The translations under genes were made by a program, and so were the position numbers. 14,457 nt of DNA from an uncultured bacterium (GTDB taxonomy: Bacteria > Cyanobacteriota > Vampirovibrionia > Gastranaerophilales > Gastranaerophilaceae): assembly GCA_948742005.1 (NCBI GenBank), contig CAPYQR010000025.1, positions 1-14,457 on the forward strand, in the 5' to 3' direction. The notes under the pieces are model-generated. The model saw only the letters and a list, made by a program, of their open reading frames with translations, had not been told where the DNA came from and ran no database searches. Below are positions 6,401 through 14,242 of the stretch, piece after piece. How positions within the stretch are numbered: the stretch's first letter is position 1; each line of letters opens with the position of its first letter.

Positions 6401-7066
6401 ATGAAATTGCAGCAGCTTACAAATAATAAATTCTATACAACAAAACCACTGACAAAAACCGGCAGTAAAATTCAATTTAAAAAATCAGAGCCAAACATAA
6501 ATTCAATAAACCCTCTAAAACAAGACACTGTTTCATTTTCATCAAAACATAAATTCAAATACAATTTAACAGTGGAAGAAGCAATGGAAATGTTTGAATT
6601 ATTAGGCTGCAAGCCTAAAATAAATAAAGCAGACAACACAATATGTATCTACAGTTACGACCCTTCAAAAAGAGATATTGAATTAATAGAAAAATCAGGA
6701 ATAGATGAAGACTCCTTATTCCAACATGTAACAAGTATTTGCGAGCACTGTTTGTTGTATCATTCCAAACTCACAAGTATGCACAACGTAGAAGAAGTTG
6801 GCCACTCGCTTGTTGCAAGTCCTTATATGAAAGATTTGGGCGCTTTACAACGGGTTGTTGATTTGGATTTATCATACAGCAATATTTCAACTATCGAAGG
6901 TTTAAAACAAGCAGGAACTATACGCCACTATAAAGAATTAGAATGCCCGAAAGATTTGCGTTTTATAGACTGTTATTATGGAAATGGCGTTCAAGCTCCT
7001 GCTTGGATAAAATGTGCTAACTACTATAAAAAATTTGCCCGTAAACACAATTTACCGCTAAATTAA
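6401..7066 (+). CDS. Unrecognised protein with polar N-terminus
   Basis: I do not recognise this 221-residue protein. Residues 1-50 are Lys/Asn/Thr/Ser-rich and probably unstructured, ending in DTVSFSSKHKF. A short N-terminal tract closing on a phenylalanine-containing motif also occurs, by my recollection, in many unnamed proteins of Gastranaerophilales-type genomes. The rest is compact and mixed alpha/beta: VEEAMEMFELLGCKP, then a Cys/His-rich piece (SICEHCLLYHSKL, residues 124-136) that could bind metal but has too few ligands to say, then LDLSYSNISTIEGL, which resembles one leucine-rich-repeat turn. The C-terminus is basic and aromatic. There is no signal peptide or membrane segment. AAGG lies 12 bases before the ATG, a little far. 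The next gene starts four bases after its stop, so the two are probably co-translated. Confidence 0.65.
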   Translation: MKLQQLTNNKFYTTKPLTKTGSKIQFKKSEPNINSINPLKQDTVSFSSKHKFKYNLTVEEAMEMFELLGCKPKINKADNTICIYSYDPSKRDIELIEKSGIDEDSLFQHVTSICEHCLLYHSKLTSMHNVEEVGHSLVASPYMKDLGALQRVVDLDLSYSNISTIEGLKQAGTIRHYKELECPKDLRFIDCYYGNGVQAPAWIKCANYYKKFARKHNLPLN

Positions 7067-7070
7067 TAAA

Positions 7071-7985
7071 ATGATTACAAATACAACCCATAAAAATAAA
7101 ATAATCAACATAAATATAGAAAATAAAAAAAATATTTCCGAAAGTTCTAAACGTGAGGAAATAATTTATGACATAAATAACGATAACTACGACCCGCGTA
7201 AATTGTTATATTCCCCAAAAAGCGAAGAGCTGGGCGTTTTAAAATCAAATGTCAAAATCAGTGATTTATTTTCAAATAAAAAAATAAATCCCGATGTCTT
7301 TTTTATCCGTATGTGCTGGTATAGGACAAACAATCCCGCCTGGGCAAAAAAAATGTGCGATTGCGCTTTGGAAACTTCAGAAATCATGGGGCTTGAGGAT
7401 TTTGAAACGATTATTAAAAACATCGAAAATAATGTTAACAAAATCAACAAAAACGTGCGATTCGGAGACAAAAGAAGCTTCGGTTTTTCCTCTTTTGTAA
7501 TTCGTCAAGATTCAAGAGGGGAGGAATATTTTGATAAATATAAAGAAAGATTAAACTCACAAAGACTTGAAAGCTTGAAAATAACTCCGCCCGAAAAATA
7601 CAAAAACGCAAACACGGTTGAAATATTTGCCTCAAACGACAGCGTTTCAATAAGATACGGTCATACAAACAGCGATAAAAGCAACCTTTGTTATGTTCAA
7701 GAAGTTTATGAAGAATTAATAAATACCAAAAACCCATCTCTTGAAACAATTTTGGAAAAAACAGCAACAATGCGCTGGCTGTTTAATCAAGAACAGCCAT
7801 ATTACCGCGGAAGCGAATCTGTTATGGCAATTTTGGAACGCGCTATTTTTCACCATTACAAAATCACAAGCACCCCTTACAAAAAAGGAACTTCGCCTGA
7901 TTTTGAAGCATTTTACAGAAATCTGGATGACTTTATCAAGGTGTATCCGACTCTTTTTGAACAAAGACCTGAATTTAAACAATAA
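7071..7985 (+). CDS. Unrecognised 304-residue protein, paired with the preceding gene
   Basis: I cannot name this protein. Residues 1-45 are polar and charged and likely disordered. The folded part starts near residue 55. It contains a Trp/Cys-rich segment (FIRMCWYRTNNPAWAKKMCDCALE), a long amphipathic stretch, and a striking C-terminal block: MRWLFNQEQPYYRGSESVMAILERAIFHHY, split here as MRWLFNQEQP followed by YYRGSESVM, then SPDFEAFYRNLDDFIKVYPTLF. The RGSES turn between two helices with an aspartate/tyrosine-rich tail looks conserved, but I cannot tie it to a named family. There is no signal peptide, membrane helix or known nucleotide-binding motif. No Shine-Dalgarno precedes the ATG, which follows the previous stop by four bases, so coupled translation is likely. 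Its end lies four bases from the end of the convergent HD-GYP gene. Confidence 0.65.
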   Translation: MITNTTHKNKIININIENKKNISESSKREEIIYDINNDNYDPRKLLYSPKSEELGVLKSNVKISDLFSNKKINPDVFFIRMCWYRTNNPAWAKKMCDCALETSEIMGLEDFETIIKNIENNVNKINKNVRFGDKRSFGFSSFVIRQDSRGEEYFDKYKERLNSQRLESLKITPPEKYKNANTVEIFASNDSVSIRYGHTNSDKSNLCYVQEVYEELINTKNPSLETILEKTATMRWLFNQEQPYYRGSESVMAILERAIFHHYKITSTPYKKGTSPDFEAFYRNLDDFIKVYPTLFEQRPEFKQ

Positions 7986-7989
7986 ATAA

Positions 7990-9288
7990 CTAAGCTTTTT
8001 CAGATTTAATTTCAATCAAAACTTCAACAATATTAGGATCCCACTTGATTCCCGATTCTTGTTTTAAAATTTCCAACGCTTCATTATTACTCAATGCTTT
8101 TCTGTGCGCCCTGTCCTGTGTCAAAGCACAATATGCTCCTGCAAGCGCAATTATTCTAGAACCAAGAGGAATTGAATTGCCTCTTAAACCTTCAGGGTAA
8201 CCTTTTCCGTTGTAGCGTTCCTGTTGATAATTTATATAAGGAACAACCTCGGACATAAAATTGATATTCATCAACAAATCAACCCCGACATTAGGTGTCG
8301 ATTTTAATTTTTCCCATTCAAGGTCGGTTAATTTGTCTTTTTTAGTAAACAATTCTTCGCTTAATGTAATTTTTCCTATGTTTTGCAATAATCCTGCATA
8401 ATAAATCAAATCTGTTGTTTTTTCATTTAAGCCAAGATGTTCACAAATTTCGCGCGATAAATTAGCGCACTCATTAGAATGTGAACGTTTATATTGCCCT
8501 TTAAGGTCAACAGCATACGCCAGTTTTTCAACAAAAGATTGCTGTTGGTCTCCCAAATCACCGATAATTGAAGTTAATTTTGCACGGAGATTTTGAAGCT
8601 CGGTTATTGAAACATTAGGCTTTTGAAGCAGCCTTTTAACTTCATCGATTAATTTTTGAATCCCTAATGATGTTACAAATAATCCCGCCATGTTTTGAAT
8701 TAAGTCAGCATATTCAAATTCAAGCGGTCTTTCGATTTTCCTTATTATTTCAATAACACCTATACATTCAAAATTATTTTTCATTGGAAAAAGGCTGATT
8801 TGCATTTCGTCATTATTAAAGACTTGCTCAGATTCAGATTCCATGACTTGTTTTATATAATCTGTTATATTTTTGTCTGATATTTCTTCGTCTGATGAAC
8901 CGACATGCGTTAATGGCGAATCTTTTTTCTTTAAGAAAATATTACATTCAACAAGATTCAACATTAATTTAATTGTTTTTGCTATTGAATTATAAATTAC
9001 AAAATCCTGGTTTTTTTCAAAACCCAATAAACTTAAAGTATTATCAATTGAATAAATTGCAATAAGCTCGTTTAGCTGGTCTTTGAGGCTTTCTTTTTTG
9101 TCTTTTTCTTTTGCTTTTTTTGAAATTTTGCTTGCAAATTCAGGATTAATTAAATGTTCACAGAAAAAATCTCCTAAATTAAGTGCAAATATTTCATCAA
9201 GCGAATCGTCTTCCAGTAAATTTATGCTTCTTGTATAAATTGAAGCTTTTTTATCGTTTTGTGCATTAACTTTTTCTGCTTTACTCAT
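7990..9288 (-). CDS. GAF plus degenerate HD-GYP domain protein
   Basis: This 432-residue protein is built like a cyclic-di-GMP phosphodiesterase but lacks the metal ligands. Residues 1-85 are charged and helical. Residues 90-210 look like a GAF-type sensory domain, followed by a coiled-coil linker (212-250) and an HD-GYP-like domain at 255-427. The fold landmarks are present: RSHSNECANLS with His270, IGKI at 304-307, LTDLEWEKLKSTPNVG, GKGYPEGLRGNSIPLGSRIIALA at 361-383, and DPNIVEV. The catalytic set is not. The HD pair is Gln302-Asn303, the His of HPxxG is Thr331, the HHE histidines are Gln355-Gln356, and the DxxDAL aspartates are Gly384 and Cys387. It should not hydrolyse c-di-GMP, and may act as a binding or partner protein. 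It is divergent from a sigma factor gene. AGGA lies 10 bases before the ATG. Confidence 0.85.
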   Translation of the reverse strand: MSKAEKVNAQNDKKASIYTRSINLLEDDSLDEIFALNLGDFFCEHLINPEFASKISKKAKEKDKKESLKDQLNELIAIYSIDNTLSLLGFEKNQDFVIYNSIAKTIKLMLNLVECNIFLKKKDSPLTHVGSSDEEISDKNITDYIKQVMESESEQVFNNDEMQISLFPMKNNFECIGVIEIIRKIERPLEFEYADLIQNMAGLFVTSLGIQKLIDEVKRLLQKPNVSITELQNLRAKLTSIIGDLGDQQQSFVEKLAYAVDLKGQYKRSHSNECANLSREICEHLGLNEKTTDLIYYAGLLQNIGKITLSEELFTKKDKLTDLEWEKLKSTPNVGVDLLMNINFMSEVVPYINYQQERYNGKGYPEGLRGNSIPLGSRIIALAGAYCALTQDRAHRKALSNNEALEILKQESGIKWDPNIVEVLIEIKSEKA

Positions 9289-9301
9289 AAATACCCAATC
9301 C

Positions 9302-9335
9302 TGTGCCGTATATTATATAATAACATATCGGCACA
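9302..9335. promoter_or_regulatory. Inverted repeat over the -10 region of the HD-GYP-like gene
   Basis: TGTGCCG (9302-9308) and CGGCACA (9329-9335) are perfect inverted arms, and the symmetry extends into ATAT on both sides if one base is bulged. Between the arms is a TATAAT on the minus strand (9312-9317) and another on the plus strand (9316-9321). The minus-strand box is about 25 bases from the HD-GYP start and is its likely -10; neither strand has a good -35. A GC-containing palindrome in such AT-rich DNA, placed over a -10 box, is a good operator candidate. Confidence 0.5.
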
Positions 9336-9366
9336 AAAATTAAAAACTGAAGTTTTTTTTAACAAT

Positions 9367-9395
9367 TTTATACATTAGTTAATAAACTTTATACT
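9367..9395 (+). promoter_or_regulatory. Candidate promoter of the sigma factor gene
   Basis: TTTATA (9367-9372), a 17-bp spacer and TATACT (9390-9395) form a fair sigma-70-type promoter. Transcription from near 9402 would give a leader of about 90 bases before the sigma gene, containing a mini-ORF. A second weaker pair, TTGAAC (9451-9456) and TATATG (9474-9479), also 17 bp apart, would give an almost leaderless transcript. Confidence 0.35.
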
Positions 9396-9421
9396 TTAGA
9401 TAGAGATAAATTAAGGAAAAA

Positions 9422-9439
9422 ATGTGGAAAATAATTTAA
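9422..9439 (+). CDS. Five-codon mini-ORF in the sigma factor leader
   Basis: An ATG at 9422 preceded by AAGG five bases upstream opens MWKII and then stops with TAA. Its ribosome site is better than that of the sigma gene itself, whose ATG at 9494 has only a GGA 12 bases away. The Trp codon and two Ile codons make it a possible leader peptide acting on translation of the next gene. It may equally be chance in AT-rich DNA. Confidence 0.25.
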   Translation: MWKII

Positions 9440-9493
9440 ATTTGCATTATTTGAACTTAGATAGTAAAATTTTTATATGGATATTAGTATATT

Positions 9494-10171
9494 ATGGTAG
9501 CAAATTTGCAATCTAACAAATTAAAAGATTATATAGACATTATTCAAAAAGTCGCAAAAGCTGAATACAGGAGAATCCCCTCCCACATGTTGGATTGTGA
9601 AGAACTTGTTTCAATCGGAATTATTGCGCTTCAAGCATTATTTAAAGATAAAACAGACGAGCAGTTAACACATTATAATTCCTCCTATATAGCAACAGCA
9701 GTCCGCTGGGCAATCAGAAACGAATTAAGAAACAGATACAAATGGTACACCCTCAAACACAAAAAAGAAGACGGTGAATTAGGAGATGATGAATATACAG
9801 AAAGCCAATCAACGCTTGATGTTTCTCCGCAAAAAGTAAGAGAAGCCGTATATAAAACAATTTTATCAATAGATTCAATCATGGCAGCAAGCTCTGATAA
9901 TGATTCGCCCTTTGATTTTATAAAAGACACCTCTGCAACACCCGATGAAAAAGCAGAAATTACAGAATTGAGTAAATTAATTAAAGAAGCAATCGCAAAA
10001 CTCCCCAGAAAAGACAGGACAATTGTCGAATATCGTTTTTACCGCAACTTGCAAGTAAAGCAAATCGCCTCAATGGTCGGCTTGTCAAATTCCAGAATAA
10101 CGCGTATTGTCCAATCGTCTTTGAACCAGGTGCGGCAATATCTGCAATCAAGGGGGTTAACAAATTATTAG
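9494..10171 (+). CDS. RNA polymerase sigma factor, sigma-70 family (alternative)
   Basis: This 225-residue protein directs RNA polymerase to a promoter set. Residues 12-90 hold region 2: DCEELVSIGIIALQAL (34-49), then YIATAVRWAIRNELRNRYKW, the helix that melts and reads the -10 element. A charged linker at 90-155 replaces a full region 3. Residues 160-217 hold region 4: LPRKDRTIVEYRFYRNLQV (170-188), KQIASMVGLSNSRITRIVQ as the -35-binding helix-turn-helix, and VRQYL. The length and domain content suggest a group 3/alternative sigma factor in the FliA/SigB style, not the housekeeping factor, since regions 1.1 and 1.2 are absent. No anti-sigma gene with a clear name is adjacent. The divergent HD-GYP-like gene is the natural candidate partner. 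Confidence 0.9.
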   Translation: MVANLQSNKLKDYIDIIQKVAKAEYRRIPSHMLDCEELVSIGIIALQALFKDKTDEQLTHYNSSYIATAVRWAIRNELRNRYKWYTLKHKKEDGELGDDEYTESQSTLDVSPQKVREAVYKTILSIDSIMAASSDNDSPFDFIKDTSATPDEKAEITELSKLIKEAIAKLPRKDRTIVEYRFYRNLQVKQIASMVGLSNSRITRIVQSSLNQVRQYLQSRGLTNY

Positions 10172-10185
10172 CCATGTTATAAAAT
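10157..10185 (+). promoter_or_regulatory. Candidate promoter of malQ
   Basis: TTAACA (10157-10162), a 17-bp spacer and TAAAAT (10180-10185) match the sigma-70 consensus at five of six bases in each box. The -35 lies inside the last codons of the sigma gene. Transcription from about 10192 would give a leader of about 39 bases containing a strong AGGAGAGAGG ribosome site, so malQ has its own promoter besides possible read-through. Confidence 0.5.
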
Positions 10186-10230
10186 ATTGCATATTATAAA
10201 TTATAAAAATACAAAAGGAGAGAGGTTTAA

Positions 10231-12035
10231 ATGTTATTAGAAGAAACGCAGCAAGTGTTTTCAACAGAATACAAAAAAACAATTCAAGAAGCGCTAAAAG
10301 CTCTTGGCAAAAAAAATATGGCATTAATTTTACAAGGCGTAAGTTTTCCATCTGAAAAAGACGAAAACACAGGCTTTGGAACGTATAATTCACAGGGCGC
10401 TAAAAGAGTTTTTGATTTTGCACATGGTGTATTTAATGCGATTCAATTAGGACCTTGCGGAAAAACAAAATTAAGCGATTCTTCTCCATACACGGGAACT
10501 GTTTTTTCCAAAAACCCTCTTTTTATTAATTTAAAAGAATTAACAACCTCGAAATGGGATAAAATTTTAAGCGAAAAAACTCTTGAAAAAATTGTAGAAT
10601 ATAATCCCGACAAAAACGTAAATAAAGCCGCTTATGTATACGCAACGGAAAATTTAAATCTTGCTTCTAATGAATTTTATAAAAATCAGACTACTGGCCT
10701 CAATGGCAAAACGAAACAGACAAACACCTGTTTGGTAAAATTGAAGCTAAAATTGCAGAAAAAAGAATTAAAGACATCACAAAAAAATACTTTGATGTAA
10801 TTGAAAAATACAAACTTGAACAATTTATTGTTCAAAAACAAAGCGACCAGACCCTTGAATATGCTAAAAAATTAGGTTTAAAACTAATAGCCGACAGGCA
10901 AGTAGCGTTTTCCGACAGAGACAATTGGGCTTATCAATCATTATTTTTAGAAGGCTGGTGTCTCGGCTGTCCGCCTGATTATTTTTCAGAAGATGGTCAA
11001 GCCTGGGGCTTCAGCGTAGTAAACCCTGATAAACTTTTCAATAAAGACGGGTCTTTAGGCGAAGCAGGAATTTTGCTTAAAAAATTATACACAAAAATGT
11101 TTAAAGAAAATCCCGGCGGAGTCAGAATTGACCACACCGTAGGCTTAATTGACCCCTGGGTTTACAAAAAAGGATATTTACCCAAAGTTGAAGAAGGTGC
11201 AGGAAGATTATATTCCTCACCGAATCATCCTGAATTAGCTAAATTTTCAATTGCAAAAGAAGAAAACATCAACAAAACCCCGATTGAGGGTAAATTTGTA
11301 ACGCCTGACGATGAAAAATGGATTGATAATTTATCAGACGAACAAATCTCACTCTATGGCAGAATGATTGAAAAAATAGTTATAGCTTCAGCCTATGAAG
11401 CAGGATTGGATAAAAATTCAATAATTGCAGAAGACCTTGGAACGCTAACCTATCCTGTTGTTCAGGTTATGAAAAAATACGCGCTTCAAGGAATGAAACT
11501 TGTGCAATTTGTTGTAGCACAAGAAGAAAACCATCCGTACAGATGCAAAAATATTACAGCCGAATCATGGGTAATGGTTGGAACGCATGATAACGAACCA
11601 ATCAGAATGTGGGCATCTAAACTTGTTAACACAGAAGAAGCCAACCCATATATTAAAAATTTAATCGAAGACTTGTGCTCGGAATTTGGCAACAAAGATG
11701 AAATTTGGCATAAAATGTATGTAGATGAAAAATTCTTCGCTTTTATGAAACTTGTTGAATGCTTTGCAAGTAAAGCCGAAAATATTCAAATTTTCTTTAC
11801 TGATTTCTTCGGAATTAATGAAGTCTATAACACCCCGGGCACATCGGGTGACCCGAATTGGACATTAAGATTAGGGTGTGATTTTGAAAAAGATTATAAA
11901 GAAAAATTAAAAACCCAAGAAGCACTAAACTTGCCTTTAGTTTTGATTTATGCTATGAAAGCAAGAGGCTGGGAATTTTATAAAAATTATCAGGAATTAT
12001 TAGATAAGCTAGAGTTATTGGTCAATGGAAAATAA
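10231..12035 (+). pseudogene. malQ: 4-alpha-glucanotransferase (GH77), interrupted by one frameshift
   Basis: This is amylomaltase, which transfers maltodextrin segments between alpha-1,4-glucans in glycogen/maltodextrin metabolism in the cytoplasm. The N-terminal part reads in frame from the ATG at 10231 (AGAGG five bases upstream): SDSSPYTGTVFSKNPLFINL is the family sugar-site region. Near 10681-10690 the reading moves to another frame, which is open from 10683 to the stop at 12033-12035 and continues the protein without a gap: DYWPQWQNETDKHLFGK, then CLGCPPDYFSEDGQAWG, RIDH with the nucleophile Asp (11130-11132), IIAEDLG with the acid/base Glu (11430-11432) and GTHDNEP with the third Asp (11589-11591). 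Adding one base to the A5 run at 10681-10685 restores one 601-residue protein, longer than the common ~500. Left as written, translation ends at 10800 and catalytic residues are lost. It may be a true lesion or a sequence error. Confidence 0.92.
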
Positions 12036-13290
12036 ATATTTTAAAAACACAAATAAGATAAAATTATTTAGTAAAAAAATAATTTTATCTATTCTTTTCA
12101 CTTTAATGTTCATGTTTTCAAGTGCAAATGCATTTTCATTCAGAAACATGACGCTTGATTTTGTTCAATTAACAGACACTCACATAAGCACGGACAGAGA
12201 AGATACAGCATATAAAGCACTGGGTTCTTCACAGGCATTATTAAAAGATGCAATTGAACAAATTAATCAAATAAAAGGCTTAGACTTCATAATGTTTACG
12301 GGCGATATGGTAGACAGCGCTACAAGTTCTAATTATGAAGCATTTTACAGATTATTGTCAAAATCCAAATATCCGTCATTAAATACTTTCGGAAACCATG
12401 ATTTTTACAATGTTCCAAAAAGCGAAGCTCTAAAAGCAGTCAAACATTATAATCCTAATTATATTTTTGACAATACTTACTACGCTTTTACCCCCAAAAC
12501 CGATTATAGAATAATCGTTCTTGATGCTGTTATGAAAAATATTACAACCGCAAACGGGGAATTAAGCCAAGAACAACTGGATTTCCTTGACAGAGAATTA
12601 GAAGCCAACAAAGATAAGGTCGTCTTAATAGCGCTTCATCATCCAAGCGTTGAGCCTTTTATATCGCAAGAACATGCGATGTTTAACGCAAATGCAATGA
12701 ATCAAATACTTGCTAAATATAAAAACCCGATTATAGTCATCTCGGGTCATTACCATGCGGCAAGAATCAATGTTGTCGGAAACATTATTTTTGTTTCAAG
12801 CCCTGCACTTGTTACTTATCCAATGGCGTTTCGCCACATTAAAATAACAAATTACAAAGACAGAGTAAAATATGAATTTGATTTTATTCCGACAAGGTTA
12901 GATGAAGTTAAAGAAAAAAACAGACAAAACGTTATTTCATATTCAACTTTATCAGGAAATGAAAAAGACAGGGTTTTAACTTACACTTTCAACAAAAAAC
13001 ACGCAAAATCGACTAAATATAAAGAAAAAAAGATAGAAAACCTTACAAAAGAAGCAAAAGCAACAGAAAAAGAACTGAAAAAATACGATAATTCAAACAA
13101 AAAAACTATCAAACAGCGATTTGAAGAATATCAAACAAAAAGACTTCAAAAACTTCAACAAAGGGAAGAAAAACAAAAACAAATAAAAGAAAACCTAAAA
13201 CTTAAAAAAGAAGAAAAACAAATTAAAAAACTTCAAAAACAAGAAGAAAAAAGACTAAAAAAACCTAAATCAACAAATGAAAATATATAA
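12025..13290 (+). CDS. Exported calcineurin-like metallophosphoesterase with Lys/Glu-rich tail
   Basis: This 421-residue two-metal phosphoesterase has all five family motifs: DTH (51-53), GDMVD (93-97), GNHD (123-126), HH (205-206) and GHYH (241-244). A hydrophobic core at residues 17-34 ending SSANA before Phe37 fits a signal peptide, so the enzyme acts outside the cytoplasm. The catalytic domain ends near 300. Residues 324-421 are almost wholly Lys, Glu and Gln with heptad-like spacing (KRLQKLQQREEKQKQIKE style), a long basic coiled coil that could bind an acidic polymer, nucleic acid or the cell surface. The ATG lies inside malQ (11-nt overlap), so translation is likely coupled. The next gene is a paralogue without the tail. 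The substrate cannot be told from sequence. Confidence 0.9.
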   Translation: MENKYFKNTNKIKLFSKKIILSILFTLMFMFSSANAFSFRNMTLDFVQLTDTHISTDREDTAYKALGSSQALLKDAIEQINQIKGLDFIMFTGDMVDSATSSNYEAFYRLLSKSKYPSLNTFGNHDFYNVPKSEALKAVKHYNPNYIFDNTYYAFTPKTDYRIIVLDAVMKNITTANGELSQEQLDFLDRELEANKDKVVLIALHHPSVEPFISQEHAMFNANAMNQILAKYKNPIIVISGHYHAARINVVGNIIFVSSPALVTYPMAFRHIKITNYKDRVKYEFDFIPTRLDEVKEKNRQNVISYSTLSGNEKDRVLTYTFNKKHAKSTKYKEKKIENLTKEAKATEKELKKYDNSNKKTIKQRFEEYQTKRLQKLQQREEKQKQIKENLKLKKEEKQIKKLQKQEEKRLKKPKSTNENI

Positions 13291-14242
13291 AAAAAAATTT
13301 ATGCTATCATGCTCAAGCGCAATAATTTTATTATTCTGCGCATGGGCATTTTTGTTGTTTAACAATATAATTCCATGCTCAAGCTTGAATTTTATACATA
13401 TTTCAGACACACATACAGGAGATTATGATAAATCATCTTATTATGATATATCTCAATCAAAAGCATTGCTGGCTGATGCTGTGGATAATATAAACCTGTT
13501 GAACAAAAAAAATAAAGTCGATTTTGTTCTTTTTTCAGGGGATTTAGTTAATCATTCCAACAGAAAAAATTTTAAAAACTTTCATTCAATAGCAAAAAAT
13601 CTAAAACCGCAATATTTTATAGCTTTTGGAAACCATGATTTTTATAGGAAAAAAAAAGAAGAAGTCTTGGATATCAATAAAAAACTAAAGCCTGATTTTA
13701 CTTATAACGATACATATTATGCGCTGACACCAAAAAAAGATTACAGATTAATTATTTTAGACAGTACAATTAAAAATAATGACACTGCGCAAGGCTTTCT
13801 TGATAAAATCCAACTGGATTTTTTAAAAAACGAACTTGAAAACAACAAAGACAAAATCATTCTTCTTTGCATGCATCATCCTGTTATTGAACCGTATTTA
13901 TCAAAAGGACACGAACTCATTAATTCAAGCGAAGTTATTGAACTTTTAGAAAAATTTAACAATCCCATAATTGTTTTTTCGGGTCATTATCATAGCGCAA
14001 AAATCACCAAAAGGGAAAAACAAAATATACTATATGTTTCCACACCCTCGCTTGTCACTTATCCTATGGCATACAGATTGGTTAAAATTGTTAATCACAA
14101 AGACAAAATAAAAGTAAAGCTTGATTTTATTTCAACAAAATTGGATAATATAAAAGATAAAAACAAATTAAATCATAAAAATTATTTAATTTTAGAAGGA
14201 AGCGAAAAAGATAAAAACTATAATGAACAAATTCAGCGTTAA
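13277..14242 (+). CDS. Calcineurin-like metallophosphoesterase, tandem paralogue
   Basis: This 321-residue protein is a paralogue of the preceding gene, aligning over the whole catalytic domain: shared blocks include DTYYALTPKKDYRLIILD, GNHDFYRKK, NNPIIVFSGHYHSAKI and SLVTYPMAYR. Metal motifs: DTH (44-46), GDLVN (88-92; Asn where the sister has Asp), GNHD (118-121), HH (200-201) and GHYH (236-239). Residues 8-30 are hydrophobic, giving a signal anchor or signal peptide without an obvious AxA cleavage site, so it is probably membrane-tethered and faces outward. It lacks the charged C-terminal tail and ends soon after the catalytic domain. It overlaps the upstream gene by 14 nt and the next by 20 nt. 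Tandem duplication followed by tail gain or loss is the simplest history. Confidence 0.9.
   Translation: MKIYKKKFMLSCSSAIILLFCAWAFLLFNNIIPCSSLNFIHISDTHTGDYDKSSYYDISQSKALLADAVDNINLLNKKNKVDFVLFSGDLVNHSNRKNFKNFHSIAKNLKPQYFIAFGNHDFYRKKKEEVLDINKKLKPDFTYNDTYYALTPKKDYRLIILDSTIKNNDTAQGFLDKIQLDFLKNELENNKDKIILLCMHHPVIEPYLSKGHELINSSEVIELLEKFNNPIIVFSGHYHSAKITKREKQNILYVSTPSLVTYPMAYRLVKIVNHKDKIKVKLDFISTKLDNIKDKNKLNHKNYLILEGSEKDKNYNEQIQR

Noticed and set aside
7187..8015. Several overlapping minus- and plus-strand ORFs of 68-108 codons across the second unknown gene
   Set aside because: They are in other frames of a continuous 304-codon gene with plausible protein composition, and have low-complexity Phe/Leu/Lys content typical of shadow frames.
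10674..10690. Programmed -1 frameshifting to rescue malQ
   Set aside because: The local sequence TAT AAA AAT is not a proper X XXY YYZ slippery heptamer in the reading frame, and no strong downstream structure is evident; a one-base indel is simpler.
11073..12035. A separate gene starting at ATG 11073
   Set aside because: The same frame is open from 10683 and encodes GH77 sequence the whole way, so this ATG is internal to malQ.
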